A DNA stretch of 64,000 nucleotides from CALKYB01 sp964510575 (lineage in GTDB: Bacteria > Bdellovibrionota_C > UBA2361 > SZUA-149 > CALKYB01), in NCBI GenBank assembly GCA_964510575.1, contig CAZECN010000001.1, forward strand, positions 129,228-193,227, written 5' to 3'. The notes under the pieces were generated by a model. It saw only the letters and a program-made list of their open reading frames with translations, made no database searches and was not told where the DNA came from. Position numbers and translations under genes: made by a program. This document shows, piece by piece, positions 16,056 to 25,593 of the stretch. Positions within the stretch are counted from its first letter, which is position 1. Each line of letters opens with the position of its first letter.

Positions 16056-17713
16056 GCCTTTCAAGTATCGTCTTTTATACGATCGCGTTTGGCGCAATCG
16101 CTATCCATTTGTCGCATGTATTTGGCAACCTCTCCAATATTCCGAATGGAGAAGACTTTGAGTTTTTTCTCGAATTTTTAAACTCTTGGTCTAACTCGGA
16201 ATCCATCTCATCCAAAATAGCCTTACTCTTCGGAGGTGATGGCGGACACCCCAAAGTAGTTGGTAGACTTTTGGCACTTATCTGTTGGAAGATGGCTGGG
16301 CAGCTAAATTTTTCTTTTCTAGTTTTAGTTGGCAATCTGCTTCTTATCCTTTCTTTTCTGGTTCTAATTGTTGGCTCAGGTTGGTCAGAACACAAAAACA
16401 AGATTATCTTTTTTGTTGTTCCTCTTTTGATCTTTCAACCGCAGTTTATGCGAGAGTTTATGTGGGCTTCTGGGGGCGCTGCGAATATAGCGGTGGTTTT
16501 CTTTGGCTTGTCAGCAATTTATTTTGCCACACGAACAGAGCGTAATTCAGGAGTAAGCTCTCAGCAGCAGTCCTTAAGAAATTGTTTGATATGCTCAATT
16601 TTGTCGGCATTGTCTGGTATGACTGGTTTGCTGGTTCCCGGCATCGCTGGGCTCTACTATTTTTTAAAGAAAAGAAGTTTGAGTAGTTTTGTCTTTCTAG
16701 TAATTGGTGGACTGTGTGCCTATATTCTAATTTTAGGTGTAGAAAAGGTTGGTTCATCGTCAAATTTAGTTGAGCCAGTAGCTTTTCTTAGCTATCTGAC
16801 CAGCTATTTTGGATCAGTCACCGCTATTCGTTTTGAGACTAGCGTGCTTTACGGTTCCATGTTTGTAGCGGCCTTTCTCTGTTTAGTTGGACCTCTTGCA
16901 GTTTTGCGCCCGTTTATATCAGCTAGCCTTCTGTTCTTTTTTCTAATTGCAGTAGTTCATGGTCTTACTGAACATAACTTCTCAGTAGAAAGTAGCTTTA
17001 ACGAAACTCGTTATCGACTAATTTCTTCGTTTTTCATAGCCCTACTCTGGTTGGGTTTGATTTACAACTTGAAGACTCTTTATCTTTCTCGACAACTTTC
17101 TTTTGTGGCTTTTACTGCGGGTTTAGCCTTTTCCTCTATGTCCTACCTAAGGTTCTCTCCCTATTTTGACCTTAGAAAAGCGATGCTTGAAGATAGTGTG
17201 GTTAGGTATCAAGTCGCCGGTCTTGGGTTGTTGTATCCGGATCAAGAAAAAGCTCGAAGGATAGCCTTTGCGGCAGAAAGAAATGGGGTTTATTCCTTTC
17301 CTCCAATAGACGAAAAATTCTTGGAAAATCCGCCAATTAAAGAAAAATTGAAGGTTCGTAGAGGTCGTATCGTCCATAAGTTCGAGCATATTATTGTTAG
17401 CTCCAACCATGTCTTTATCGATGGCTATGCTTTTCTAGCAAATATGAACAACGATCATTCGTTGTCTCGTCTAAGGCTAAAGAGCGGGAAAGGCAAGGTT
17501 TATACTATGTCTCTAAATGTGCGCCAAAGGCCAGACTTAGCAGAGAAGTATATTCGTCGAGATATAGCTAACAGTGGATTCTTTGGAATGTTGAATCGAG
17601 AAGAACTCCCACTGGGTGTTTACAGAGTATTCGTGCTAGTTAGTAAGGAAGGTGTAAACTATTATACTGATGCCGGAATAGAGTTGATTTTGAGTAAGGA
17701 GACTCCAGTTTGA
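16034..17713 (+). CDS. Multi-spanning membrane protein of unknown function
   Basis: About 559 residues from ATG 16034 (GTG 16025 is possible). Hydrophobicity suggests 9-11 helices over residues 10-370, followed by a soluble C-terminal part of about 170 residues with strand-like segments (VRRGRIVHKFEHIIV, VYTMSLNVRQRP, YRVFVLVSKEGVNYYTDAG). The architecture resembles lipid-linked-sugar glycosyltransferases or O-antigen-type membrane proteins, but I see no diagnostic motif, so no function is assigned. It overlaps both neighbours (DksA-type 3' end and msrA start), implying translational coupling. Confidence 0.7.
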   Translation: MSRRPELSLSSIVFYTIAFGAIAIHLSHVFGNLSNIPNGEDFEFFLEFLNSWSNSESISSKIALLFGGDGGHPKVVGRLLALICWKMAGQLNFSFLVLVGNLLLILSFLVLIVGSGWSEHKNKIIFFVVPLLIFQPQFMREFMWASGGAANIAVVFFGLSAIYFATRTERNSGVSSQQQSLRNCLICSILSALSGMTGLLVPGIAGLYYFLKKRSLSSFVFLVIGGLCAYILILGVEKVGSSSNLVEPVAFLSYLTSYFGSVTAIRFETSVLYGSMFVAAFLCLVGPLAVLRPFISASLLFFFLIAVVHGLTEHNFSVESSFNETRYRLISSFFIALLWLGLIYNLKTLYLSRQLSFVAFTAGLAFSSMSYLRFSPYFDLRKAMLEDSVVRYQVAGLGLLYPDQEKARRIAFAAERNGVYSFPPIDEKFLENPPIKEKLKVRRGRIVHKFEHIIVSSNHVFIDGYAFLANMNNDHSLSRLRLKSGKGKVYTMSLNVRQRPDLAEKYIRRDIANSGFFGMLNREELPLGVYRVFVLVSKEGVNYYTDAGIELILSKETPV

Positions 17714-18327
17714 ATAATAAAACCAGCAACTATGTTGTTAAAATTACCACTTCGATTTTTTGCATTTTACTGTTTTCAGGATTAGCTATGGCTGAAGAAA
17801 ATAAACTTGAAAAAGCTACTTTTGGCGGCGGATGTTTTTGGTGCATGGAGCCTCCGTTTGAAAAGTTAGATGGGGTGAAGTCTGTTGTTTCCGGTTATAC
17901 TGGTGGAACCGTAGATAATCCAACTTATAAAACAATTAGCACTGGAACTACCGGGCATGCGGAAGTTATTCAGGTAACCTTCGATCCTTCAAAAGTTAGT
18001 TATGAGAAGCTTTTGAGCGTGTTTTGGAGAAATATTGATCCTACAACTTTAAACGCTCAATTTGCGGATCGAGGAACTCAGTACAGAACAGCTGTTTTCT
18101 ATCACTCCGCAGAGCAAAAAGAGCTAGCAGAAAAGTCCAAGAAGGATTTGGGAGAGTCAGGTAAGTTTTCTGATCCAATTGTGACTGAAATCTCAGAGGC
18201 GAAAAAATTCTATCCAGCTGAAGATTATCACCAAGACTATTATAAAAAGAACCCGATTCGTTACAAAGCATATAGCTTTGGTTCAGGGCGGCAAGGTTTT
18301 CTTAAAAAGATTTGGGGGAGCAACTAG
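17710..18327 (+). CDS. msrA: Exported peptide methionine sulfoxide reductase MsrA
   Basis: Reduces methionine-S-sulfoxide in proteins. The start is TTG 17710, set by a good AAGGAG site 8 nt upstream; it overlaps the previous stop codon. A signal peptide (residues 1-29, ending GLAMA-EEN) sends it to the periplasm, unlike cytosolic MsrA. The catalytic motif GGGCFWCMEPPF (Cys at about 42) is intact, with the later GYTGG, RTQYR-type and EDYHQDYYKKNP segments. The usual distal resolving Cys is not visible near the C-terminus. MsrB is not in the window. Confidence 0.95.
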   Translation: MNNKTSNYVVKITTSIFCILLFSGLAMAEENKLEKATFGGGCFWCMEPPFEKLDGVKSVVSGYTGGTVDNPTYKTISTGTTGHAEVIQVTFDPSKVSYEKLLSVFWRNIDPTTLNAQFADRGTQYRTAVFYHSAEQKELAEKSKKDLGESGKFSDPIVTEISEAKKFYPAEDYHQDYYKKNPIRYKAYSFGSGRQGFLKKIWGSN

Positions 18328-20171
18328 CTTCGCCGACTTCTAGAGGAGCTCCGTCGACCTTTTCTTCTGTCTGAGTCTCTAGACCTACTTCCATTGTTTC
18401 GACCTCTGCCCGAAGGCTTTTTATTGGAAGTTAGTGTTGTTGCGACCTCGATAGTGAATTTCTTACCGTTAAAATCACTTTGATCTAGAGCTTCAATTAA
18501 GGAGCTTGCCTGTGCATCAAAAAGATCTACAAAGCCATAGTGATTTCTCAGCGTGAGATTTCTAATGTCTTCTTTTTTCAAAGAAGCCTCGCTCTGGGCG
18601 AGTTTTTGAAACTTATCTATTGTTAATCCGTCTTCTTTTCCTAGGCCAAGATATACTCTTTTTTCAGGACCTCTCTTAGCCCTAAGGTTATCTCCTTTGG
18701 GTTTTCTGTCGCCCTTCGCTTTTAGCTCACTATTGTCATCCGACTTATTCCTTTTTCTGTCACGTTTTTGTTTAGGACTGCTGTCGGTATCTGTGACTAG
18801 TTCATCTTCAAGACTTTTCACTTCTTTGGAATTTTTAGTCTCGATTACAGTTTGAATTAAGCTGGCAAGTCTGCTGCTTAGTTCTTCAGGTGAAGATTTT
18901 TCTACGAGATTTTTTGCGAGTAATTCGTAGCGCTTTCCCGTTTCTGTATCTCTTTCTTCTAGAATTTTGTCGATGTGTTCCAGCCGAGCGTTGGCTACAG
19001 CATTATCGTCAGGAAGGTCTTTCTTTGTGAATTCAACATCTAGTACTTTTGTTAGGTAATGAAAGGCCCCAAAATCTCTTGGCCCTACTAGACTGACAGC
19101 ACTACCCTGTTTTCCGGCTCGACCAGTTCTTCCAGTTCGGTGAACATAGGTCTCAGACTGTTCGTGAATGGCGTAGTTAACCACGAGCTGAATTTCTTCT
19201 ATATCAATTCCGCGCGCAGCAATATCAGTAGCGATCAAAAATCTAAGCTCTTTGGCTCGAATTTTTTTCATTACCCGGTTTCTTTGAGATTGGTTTAAGT
19301 CAGAGTTTAGCCTGCGAGCATCAAAGCCTTTGCGCCTGAGAAGAGCTTCAACCAATTCCGTGTCACTTTTTGTATTACAGAAAATAATAGCTGATTCGGG
19401 CTGCAAAGTTTCAATCAGGTCGCACAAAGCATTGGGTTTCGCCATTAGATCGTTACCGACTTCGTAATAGCTATGGTCGACATCTGGGATTAGATCGTTA
19501 TCCAGCTCAATCTCTATTTTCTCAGCAGAAGATAGAAAGCTATTCGCAAGCATATCTACTCGAGGAGTGATGGTTGCGCTTAAGAATAACCCCTGCCTCT
19601 CTTTGGGAAGTTTTTTGAGAATGTCTCTAATATCTTCGAGGAATCCCATGGACAGCATTTCGTCTGCCTCGTCCAAGACAAAGTATTCGCAATTTTTTAA
19701 CGAGAGTTCTTTTTGTCTCATTAAGTCTAAAATTCTGCCTGGTGTGCCTACTACAATTCTGCAGTCAGAAGAGAGCTTTTTTATTTGCTTAGTTATGTCA
19801 ACACCGCCAATGGCAAGGACAGGCTCAAAACTACTTTCTAAAGATTGAACAACGCTAAGTACTTGGTCAGCTAGCTCTCGAGTAGGTGTGATCACTAAGG
19901 CCGCAGTTTTATCTTTCGGATAATCTGAGGAGATTAGTTTTGCAACTAAAGGAATTGAGAAAGCTAGAGTCTTACCACTTCCAGTTTGAGCTTGAGCAAC
20001 CAGATCTTTCCCGTCTAAAGCAATCGGAATTGATTTTTGCTGGACCGGGGTAGGGTTGAAGATTGAGACAGCCTCTAAAGCTTCTACAATTTTCTCGTGA
20101 GGTAGAATATCTCGGAATGTAATTTGGTTGCTCTCGTCAGAACTGCTAGCATCCGTGCTGATTTTTGACAT
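18324..20171 (-). CDS. DEAD-box ATP-dependent RNA helicase (DeaD/DbpA-like)
   Basis: A 615-residue RNA helicase. Motifs in order: Q motif with TPVQQKSIPIAL near 40, I AQTGSGKT near 60, Ia PTRELADQ, II DEAD near 170, III SAT near 200, V ATDIAARGIDI near 315 and VI HRTGRTGRAGKQG near 345. After an acidic/basic linker (about 430-500) comes a DbpA-type RNA-binding domain (VYLGLGKEDGLTID to TIEVAT) and an Arg/Ser/Gly-rich tail. This fits ribosome assembly and cold-shock helicases. It ends tail to tail with msrA, overlapping it by 4 nt. Confidence 0.94.
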   Translation of the reverse strand: MSKISTDASSSDESNQITFRDILPHEKIVEALEAVSIFNPTPVQQKSIPIALDGKDLVAQAQTGSGKTLAFSIPLVAKLISSDYPKDKTAALVITPTRELADQVLSVVQSLESSFEPVLAIGGVDITKQIKKLSSDCRIVVGTPGRILDLMRQKELSLKNCEYFVLDEADEMLSMGFLEDIRDILKKLPKERQGLFLSATITPRVDMLANSFLSSAEKIEIELDNDLIPDVDHSYYEVGNDLMAKPNALCDLIETLQPESAIIFCNTKSDTELVEALLRRKGFDARRLNSDLNQSQRNRVMKKIRAKELRFLIATDIAARGIDIEEIQLVVNYAIHEQSETYVHRTGRTGRAGKQGSAVSLVGPRDFGAFHYLTKVLDVEFTKKDLPDDNAVANARLEHIDKILEERDTETGKRYELLAKNLVEKSSPEELSSRLASLIQTVIETKNSKEVKSLEDELVTDTDSSPKQKRDRKRNKSDDNSELKAKGDRKPKGDNLRAKRGPEKRVYLGLGKEDGLTIDKFQKLAQSEASLKKEDIRNLTLRNHYGFVDLFDAQASSLIEALDQSDFNGKKFTIEVATTLTSNKKPSGRGRNNGSRSRDSDRRKGRRSSSRSRRS

Positions 20172-20220
20172 CTTGACCAGTTAGTTAATAGGTTTGAAAA
20201 TCTCGACCGGTATTTTAAAG

Positions 20221-21540
20221 ATGATACCGGCTGTAAGTTTGTGGAAGATTACATTAATCCAGTATCAAGTGAAGCCTAAGTTAGAAAAAAATCGTAAATC
20301 ATTAGCAATTCCGCTTTGCCTGATCGGTATTTTACCTTTTCTTGCAAGCTGTGGACCCTCTACTGCTAGAGAGATCAATTGGTCCAGAGAGACTAAATTG
20401 ACGGCAACTGCCCCTGAAGGGGTGGAACAGAAGCCTATAGAGCCTCGCTGGGCTCTTAATGAAGTAGACGAAAGCTATCCTGCTCAGGTCAAGCAGTTGT
20501 CTGGGTCCAAATTTAATTCGTTTCCAGCTCACAGTGGTGAGGTTACGGCCCTAGAGGTTTCCAAGGCAGGTCGAGAGGCTTTTACAGGTGGTGCAGATGG
20601 TAGGGTTCTTCGCCATCAATTGATTGAAAGCACTGCGGGTAAAGTTCTTGTTGTCTCAACTGAACTAGCTCGAAGTTCTAGGGAAATCTTATCTTTGTCA
20701 TTGTCCCCTGATGGGAGCAAGCTTGCTGTTGGGCAGTATTCATCAGTTTCCCTGATTGATCTTTCCGATTCTTCCATTTACTCCCGAATGACCAGATTTA
20801 AAGGCAGAGTGACAACGATGTCTTGGGATTGGCAACAAGAGTTTCTAATGTTTGGTCTTAGCTCTGCTCGAGTTTACTCTTGGGGGCTTGGAAGTTGGAA
20901 CGGTAATGCCGAAAACTCATTGCGCGCTTTATCGCAGTATCGAGGCTTGGCATCTGGGGTTGTTTCTCTGGTTACTCATCCTGACCAAGAGATATTCTTC
21001 GGTGCTGATAGGACTGGTAATATTTTGGTTTGGCGCTTGATAAGAACTGAGGAGGATTTAGGTTTGAGGGTCAGAGATGAACTCGATTCTAGTGAAAGAA
21101 TTTCTGACTCGGCTCGACGTGTGACCAAGTTGCCACTTGAAATTTCCCACTTCTCGATTGAGCGTTCCGGAGAAAATCTTTTTGCTGTTACCAACGATGG
21201 AATTTATCGTCCATGGAAAATGAAAGGCTTGGTTCCTCGTCCTAAAACGATAATTGCTAATGATGCTTTGCAAGCTTTCACTGAGCTAACGGCTGGCTCG
21301 AAACCACTTTTAGCCGTTGCTACTCGCGAGCAGAGAATTAAGATTTTTTGTGCTTCAAGCAAGGATAGCGACTTAGACACCCAATCGGCTAAGCTTGCAG
21401 CAATTAGTCCTACTTTTGTCGATTCCTTTAGCGAAATAAAGAGCGCTGAGGAGGCTCCTGTCTTGTGGGCAGTGCAAAAAACGGGTAGTGTTCTGAGCCT
21501 TGAACTGGAGCCGTCTTTGGGTAGAAATGTTTGCCCCTGA
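20221..21540 (+). CDS. WD40-like beta-propeller lipoprotein
   Basis: Not assigned to a known gene. A lipobox LPFLASC precedes a mature part of about 395 residues with WD40-type blades (FPAHSGEVTALEVSKAGREA, then TGGADGRVLRHQ; LSLSPDGSKLAVGQYSSVSLID; FFGADRTGNILVWRL). Three starts are possible: TTG 20194, ATG 20221 and GTG 20269. The last gives the most normal lipoprotein signal (KPKLEKNRKSLAIPLCLIG) but has no visible ribosome site. It is probably an envelope-anchored scaffold. Transcribed towards ileS with a 32-bp gap. Confidence 0.7.
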   Translation: MIPAVSLWKITLIQYQVKPKLEKNRKSLAIPLCLIGILPFLASCGPSTAREINWSRETKLTATAPEGVEQKPIEPRWALNEVDESYPAQVKQLSGSKFNSFPAHSGEVTALEVSKAGREAFTGGADGRVLRHQLIESTAGKVLVVSTELARSSREILSLSLSPDGSKLAVGQYSSVSLIDLSDSSIYSRMTRFKGRVTTMSWDWQQEFLMFGLSSARVYSWGLGSWNGNAENSLRALSQYRGLASGVVSLVTHPDQEIFFGADRTGNILVWRLIRTEEDLGLRVRDELDSSERISDSARRVTKLPLEISHFSIERSGENLFAVTNDGIYRPWKMKGLVPRPKTIIANDALQAFTELTAGSKPLLAVATREQRIKIFCASSKDSDLDTQSAKLAAISPTFVDSFSEIKSAEEAPVLWAVQKTGSVLSLELEPSLGRNVCP

Positions 21541-21572
21541 CTCTGAGCTTTCCCTTAAATTACTGTGCCTGA

Positions 21573-24500
21573 ATGAAACCCGTTGAACAGGAAATAAAGT
21601 TCCCGGCTTTAGAGCATCGCGTTCTTGAGTTTTGGGGTGATAATTCGATCTTTGAAAAATCGCTTGACGCAAAGCTCTCCACCAAACTGGATGGACAGCC
21701 CAGTGAAACTGACAGACCTTCCTATGTTTTTTACGACGGCCCCCCTTTTGCCACTGGCTTACCGCATTATGGTCATTTATTAGCAGGAACCATTAAGGAC
21801 GTAGTTGGGCGTTATTTCACGATGAAGGGATATCATGTGGATCGGCGCTGTGGCTGGGATTGCCATGGTGTTCCTGTTGAGTTCGAAATTCAGAAGAAGT
21901 TGGATCTTCATGGAAATCGAGCGATCAGGGAATACGGGATAGATAAGTTTAATGAATCCTGTCGTGAGATAGTGCTTCGCTACACAGCTGAGTGGAAGGA
22001 GTTCTTGGAGCGCTCAGGCCGTTGGGTTGATTTTAGCCGCCAGTATCGAACGATGGATCCTGATTTTATGGAGTCCATTTGGTGGGTAGTTAAGAGCCTT
22101 TGGGAGAAAGGACTGATTTACGAAGGCGTTAAGTGTGTTCCTTACTCTTGGGCAATGAACACTCCCCTTAGTAATTTTGAGGCCAATCTTAATTATAAAA
22201 ATGTTCAAGATCCGGCCGTTACCGTCAGGGTTAAGGTTAAAGACGGTGCTGCGAAACTAATTGAGAAAGCTGGGCTTGGGGATGAAGATCTTTTCTTATA
22301 TTTATGGACGACTACTCCATGGACCTTACCTAGTAATATGGCTGTGGCTACTGGTCCTGATCTAGATTACTCGATGGTAAGAAGAAAAGACTCTGGGGAG
22401 GTTTTTATCGCTGGAAGCTCTCGGGTGCAAGATATACTCGGAAAGGGAGCAGAGTTTGAAACGATCTATGAATTCAAAGGGTCTGAGCTTGTTGGTATTA
22501 ACTATGAGCCACTGTTCCCTTATTTTTCTGATCAAATAGGGAGTAACGCGTTTCAGGTTTATGCTGGAGAGTTTGTTACTGCCGATGATGGAACAGGTCT
22601 CGTGCATTTAGCTTCTTTTGGAGAAGATGACCTAAAAGTATTTCAGGAGAATGATATAGCTATCATCGATCCTGTAGATGAGGATGGCAGTTTTAAGGAT
22701 GAGATTAGTGACTTTGTTGGTCTCAACGTTAAGGAAGCTGATCCTAAGATAGTTGCTTGGTTGAAGTCCGAAGGTAAATTAGTTGACCATCGTACCATTG
22801 AGCATTCCTATCCATTCTGTTGGAGAACCGATACACCACTAATTTATAAGTCTATTCCTACCTGGTTCGTTAAAGTTGAAGAATTCCGAGACAGACTTCG
22901 AGCTGTTAACGATGAAATCCACTGGGTGCCCGGACATCTGCGTGATGGAAGAATGGGTAAATGGTTGGAAGGAGCCAGAGATTGGGCCATTTCTAGAAAT
23001 CGTTTCTGGGGTACGCCAATTCCAGTTTGGCGTTGTGATAGTTGCGATGCAGTGGAATGCCTTGGTTCAGTGTCTGAGCTGGAAGAAAGGGGCGGAGCAA
23101 AAGTAGATGATTTGCACAGACATTTTATTGACCAGATTGAAATAGACTGTACGTCTTGTTCTGGGAAGATGAAGAGGATCGATGAAGTTTTGGACTGTTG
23201 GTTCGAGTCAGGTTCAATGCCTTATGCTCAAGCTCACTATCCTTTTGAGAATAGAGAAGAGTTTGAAGCAAATTTCCCAGCTGATTTTATTGCTGAAGGT
23301 TTAGATCAAACTAGAGGATGGTTCTATACCTTGTTAATTCTCTCCACTGCTTTGTTCGATAAACCTTCTTTTAAAAATGTTATCGTTAATGGAATCTTGC
23401 TAGCCAAAGATGGCAAGAAGATGTCCAAGTCTTTAAAAAACTACCCACCTCCAGAAGAAGTGATGGAAGAGTCTGGGGCGGACGCGATGAGACTTTACTT
23501 ACTTTCGTCGGCGGCAACCAGAGGAGAGGAGCTTAGATTTAGTAAAGATGGAGTGCAGCAAGTCGTTAGGCAAACTCTTTTACCTCTTTGGAACGCCTAT
23601 AACTTTTTTGTGACTTATGCTTTGGTGGACGAGTGGTCCCCAAAAAAGATACCTGCACAGCCATCAAATAATTTACTAGATCGTTGGATACTTTCCCGTG
23701 TTGTTTCTCTTGCTGAAAGGGTAGAGGGAGCAATGGATCAGTATCAGTTATACGCTACTTTGAACCCGGTTCTGGATTTCGTTGAGCAACTGACTAATTG
23801 GTATATTAGGTTGAATCGACGAAGGTTTTGGAGTGGTGGTACCGAAGAGGAGAAAGAAGATAAGCTTCATGCCTACGCTACCTTGCATCAAGCCCTAAGT
23901 TCGTTTTCAAGAGTTTTAGCTCCACTAGCACCTTTCATCAGCGAGGAGATTTTTAGAAATCTTAGCTCAGACTTCGATGAGATAAATTGTGAAAGTGTGC
24001 ACTTAGCCCCTTTTCCTTCTGCGTCTGAAACGGGAATCGAAACGGATCCTAGTCTTGAGAAGTCTATGGAGGTTTTCGAAGAAGTGATCTTGTTGGGCCG
24101 TGGTTTAAGAAATGATCTTGGTTTAAGAGTTCGTCAACCCTTGTCCGATATTCAAGTCGTTCATCCGGATCAGAGCGTCTTGGATGGTTTGAAACAGCTT
24201 GATAATTATATCAAGGATGAGTTGAACATTAAGAAAGTCGACTACAGTGTTAATGAAGAAGGGGTGGTTAATCTCAAGGCTTTGTTGAACACTAAGACTC
24301 TAGGAAAAGTCCTAGGGCCGAAACTGGGCTCGGATGGAATGAAAGAGTTGAGGAATAAGGTGCAAGGAATGACTACTGAAGAAATCCGTGAGTTCGAGAA
24401 GAGCGAAGAACTCCTGTTTCAAGAAGTGGTATTAAAACCAGGTGACATACTAGTTAGTCGAGATGCCAAAGAGGGCCAGGAGAATGTTGCCTCATCGGGA

Positions 24501-24836
24501 CAGGTCACGGTGGTGTTAAATACTAATTTAACTTCTGAGTTGAGGCTCGAAGGTTTGGCTAGGGAGTTTGTAAACCGAGTTCAAAAGCTAAGAAAAGACC
24601 ATGATTTTCATGTAAGCGATCGAATTTCCGTTAAGTTTATGACGGCCTGTCCAAAGATTTCTACTGCAATCAGTGATCATAATGAATACGTTAAGTCCGA
24701 AACGCTTGCTTTGGAGCTTGAGCAAGTTATGGAAGAGAGAGATTTGGAACTTAATGCAGATAAAGAAAATCTTGGGTCGATTGAGATTAGCGATAAGCCA
24801 TTGGTTGTGAGTCTAAAAAGAATTGAATCGCAGTAG
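21573..24836 (+). CDS. ileS: Isoleucyl-tRNA synthetase, eukaryote-like type 2
   Basis: Charges tRNA-Ile; 1087 residues. The HIGH-type signature is HYGH in PPFATGLPHYGH (about residues 57-68) and the second signature is KMSKS (about 620). The nearby GWDCHGVPVEFEIQKKLDLHG, the length and the C-terminal extension mark the IleRS2 group shared with eukaryotes, whose members are often naturally tolerant of mupirocin. The CP1 editing domain lies between the signatures. It is followed 3 bp later by lspA, the common ileS-lspA pairing. Confidence 0.96.
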   Translation: MKPVEQEIKFPALEHRVLEFWGDNSIFEKSLDAKLSTKLDGQPSETDRPSYVFYDGPPFATGLPHYGHLLAGTIKDVVGRYFTMKGYHVDRRCGWDCHGVPVEFEIQKKLDLHGNRAIREYGIDKFNESCREIVLRYTAEWKEFLERSGRWVDFSRQYRTMDPDFMESIWWVVKSLWEKGLIYEGVKCVPYSWAMNTPLSNFEANLNYKNVQDPAVTVRVKVKDGAAKLIEKAGLGDEDLFLYLWTTTPWTLPSNMAVATGPDLDYSMVRRKDSGEVFIAGSSRVQDILGKGAEFETIYEFKGSELVGINYEPLFPYFSDQIGSNAFQVYAGEFVTADDGTGLVHLASFGEDDLKVFQENDIAIIDPVDEDGSFKDEISDFVGLNVKEADPKIVAWLKSEGKLVDHRTIEHSYPFCWRTDTPLIYKSIPTWFVKVEEFRDRLRAVNDEIHWVPGHLRDGRMGKWLEGARDWAISRNRFWGTPIPVWRCDSCDAVECLGSVSELEERGGAKVDDLHRHFIDQIEIDCTSCSGKMKRIDEVLDCWFESGSMPYAQAHYPFENREEFEANFPADFIAEGLDQTRGWFYTLLILSTALFDKPSFKNVIVNGILLAKDGKKMSKSLKNYPPPEEVMEESGADAMRLYLLSSAATRGEELRFSKDGVQQVVRQTLLPLWNAYNFFVTYALVDEWSPKKIPAQPSNNLLDRWILSRVVSLAERVEGAMDQYQLYATLNPVLDFVEQLTNWYIRLNRRRFWSGGTEEEKEDKLHAYATLHQALSSFSRVLAPLAPFISEEIFRNLSSDFDEINCESVHLAPFPSASETGIETDPSLEKSMEVFEEVILLGRGLRNDLGLRVRQPLSDIQVVHPDQSVLDGLKQLDNYIKDELNIKKVDYSVNEEGVVNLKALLNTKTLGKVLGPKLGSDGMKELRNKVQGMTTEEIREFEKSEELLFQEVVLKPGDILVSRDAKEGQENVASSGQVTVVLNTNLTSELRLEGLAREFVNRVQKLRKDHDFHVSDRISVKFMTACPKISTAISDHNEYVKSETLALELEQVMEERDLELNADKENLGSIEISDKPLVVSLKRIESQ

Positions 24837-24839
24837 ATT

Positions 24840-25331
24840 ATGAAAGATAAATTTTTATGGCTTTGTTTTACAGTGGTTCTTGTCGCTGACCAACTTAGTA
24901 AGAAACTAGCCCTAGAATCTCTTGCTGAAGGTCGTCCCGTTAGTATTGTTGAGGGGCTCTTTAATTTAACACTCGTTTATAATCCAGGTGCTGCCTTTGG
25001 TATGTTTGCCGGACTTCCTGATACTCAAAGGAGAGTTACTTTACTTTTTGTCGCCTTCCTCGCCCTTCTCGCTGTTTTCTACATGTTGCGAGATACTAAA
25101 GGGGATAGAATTTCGCAGATAGCCCTCGTTTGTATTTTGGGCGGCGCGATAGGTAATATTGTCGATCGTTTTCGTTTTGATGCGGTAGTTGATTTTCTAG
25201 ATTTCTATTGGGGTGCCTATCACTGGCCTGCTTTTAATATTGCAGATAGCGCAATATGTTTAGGCGTCGCTGTTCTAATGTTTCGCATGCTTTTCCCCGC
25301 AAAGGGGAGCGAGATTATTAACCCAAGCTAG
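24840..25331 (+). CDS. lspA: Lipoprotein signal peptidase (signal peptidase II)
   Basis: A 163-residue inner-membrane aspartic protease with four helices that cleaves diacylglyceryl-modified prolipoproteins. Conserved boxes: VADQLSKKLA near residue 14, YNPGAAFGM near 46, GGAIGNIVDRFR near 105 (first catalytic Asp) and AFNIADSAIC near 134 (second catalytic Asp). It would process the many lipobox proteins in this window. Confidence 0.96.
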   Translation: MKDKFLWLCFTVVLVADQLSKKLALESLAEGRPVSIVEGLFNLTLVYNPGAAFGMFAGLPDTQRRVTLLFVAFLALLAVFYMLRDTKGDRISQIALVCILGGAIGNIVDRFRFDAVVDFLDFYWGAYHWPAFNIADSAICLGVAVLMFRMLFPAKGSEIINPS

Positions 25332-25500
25332 TAAAAAAGCAGTAATGTTAAGTGCTTACAATAGTCTAGGGAATTTATAAGCTTGTCTTTCGTCTATATT
25401 TAGAGGGGAGAAGGAGTCGGGCTTAGACGTGATCATTTTGTTTTTAGCGGCCAATTTTTAAAGGAGCTTTAGACTACCCTATCGGAGTTGCGTATTATAT

Positions 25501-25538
25501 GTAGGTTTCAGTCCTTTAACTTTAGGATTGAAACCTAC
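25501..25538. promoter_or_regulatory. Long intergenic hairpin upstream of the glycine-zipper genes
   Basis: GTAGGTTTCAGTCCT (25501-25515) pairs with AGGATTGAAACCTAC (25524-25538): 14 Watson-Crick pairs plus one G-T pair, with an 8-nt loop. No T-run follows, so it is not a standard terminator. It lies 170 bp after lspA and 55 bp before the next start, so it may cap the lspA transcript, act as an operator, or form in the leader of the next gene. Confidence 0.6.
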
Positions 25539-25593
25539 AAAAGAGCAGCTTAAACCTTATACCCCTGCGAATCTAATTATTTAGGAGAATGCT

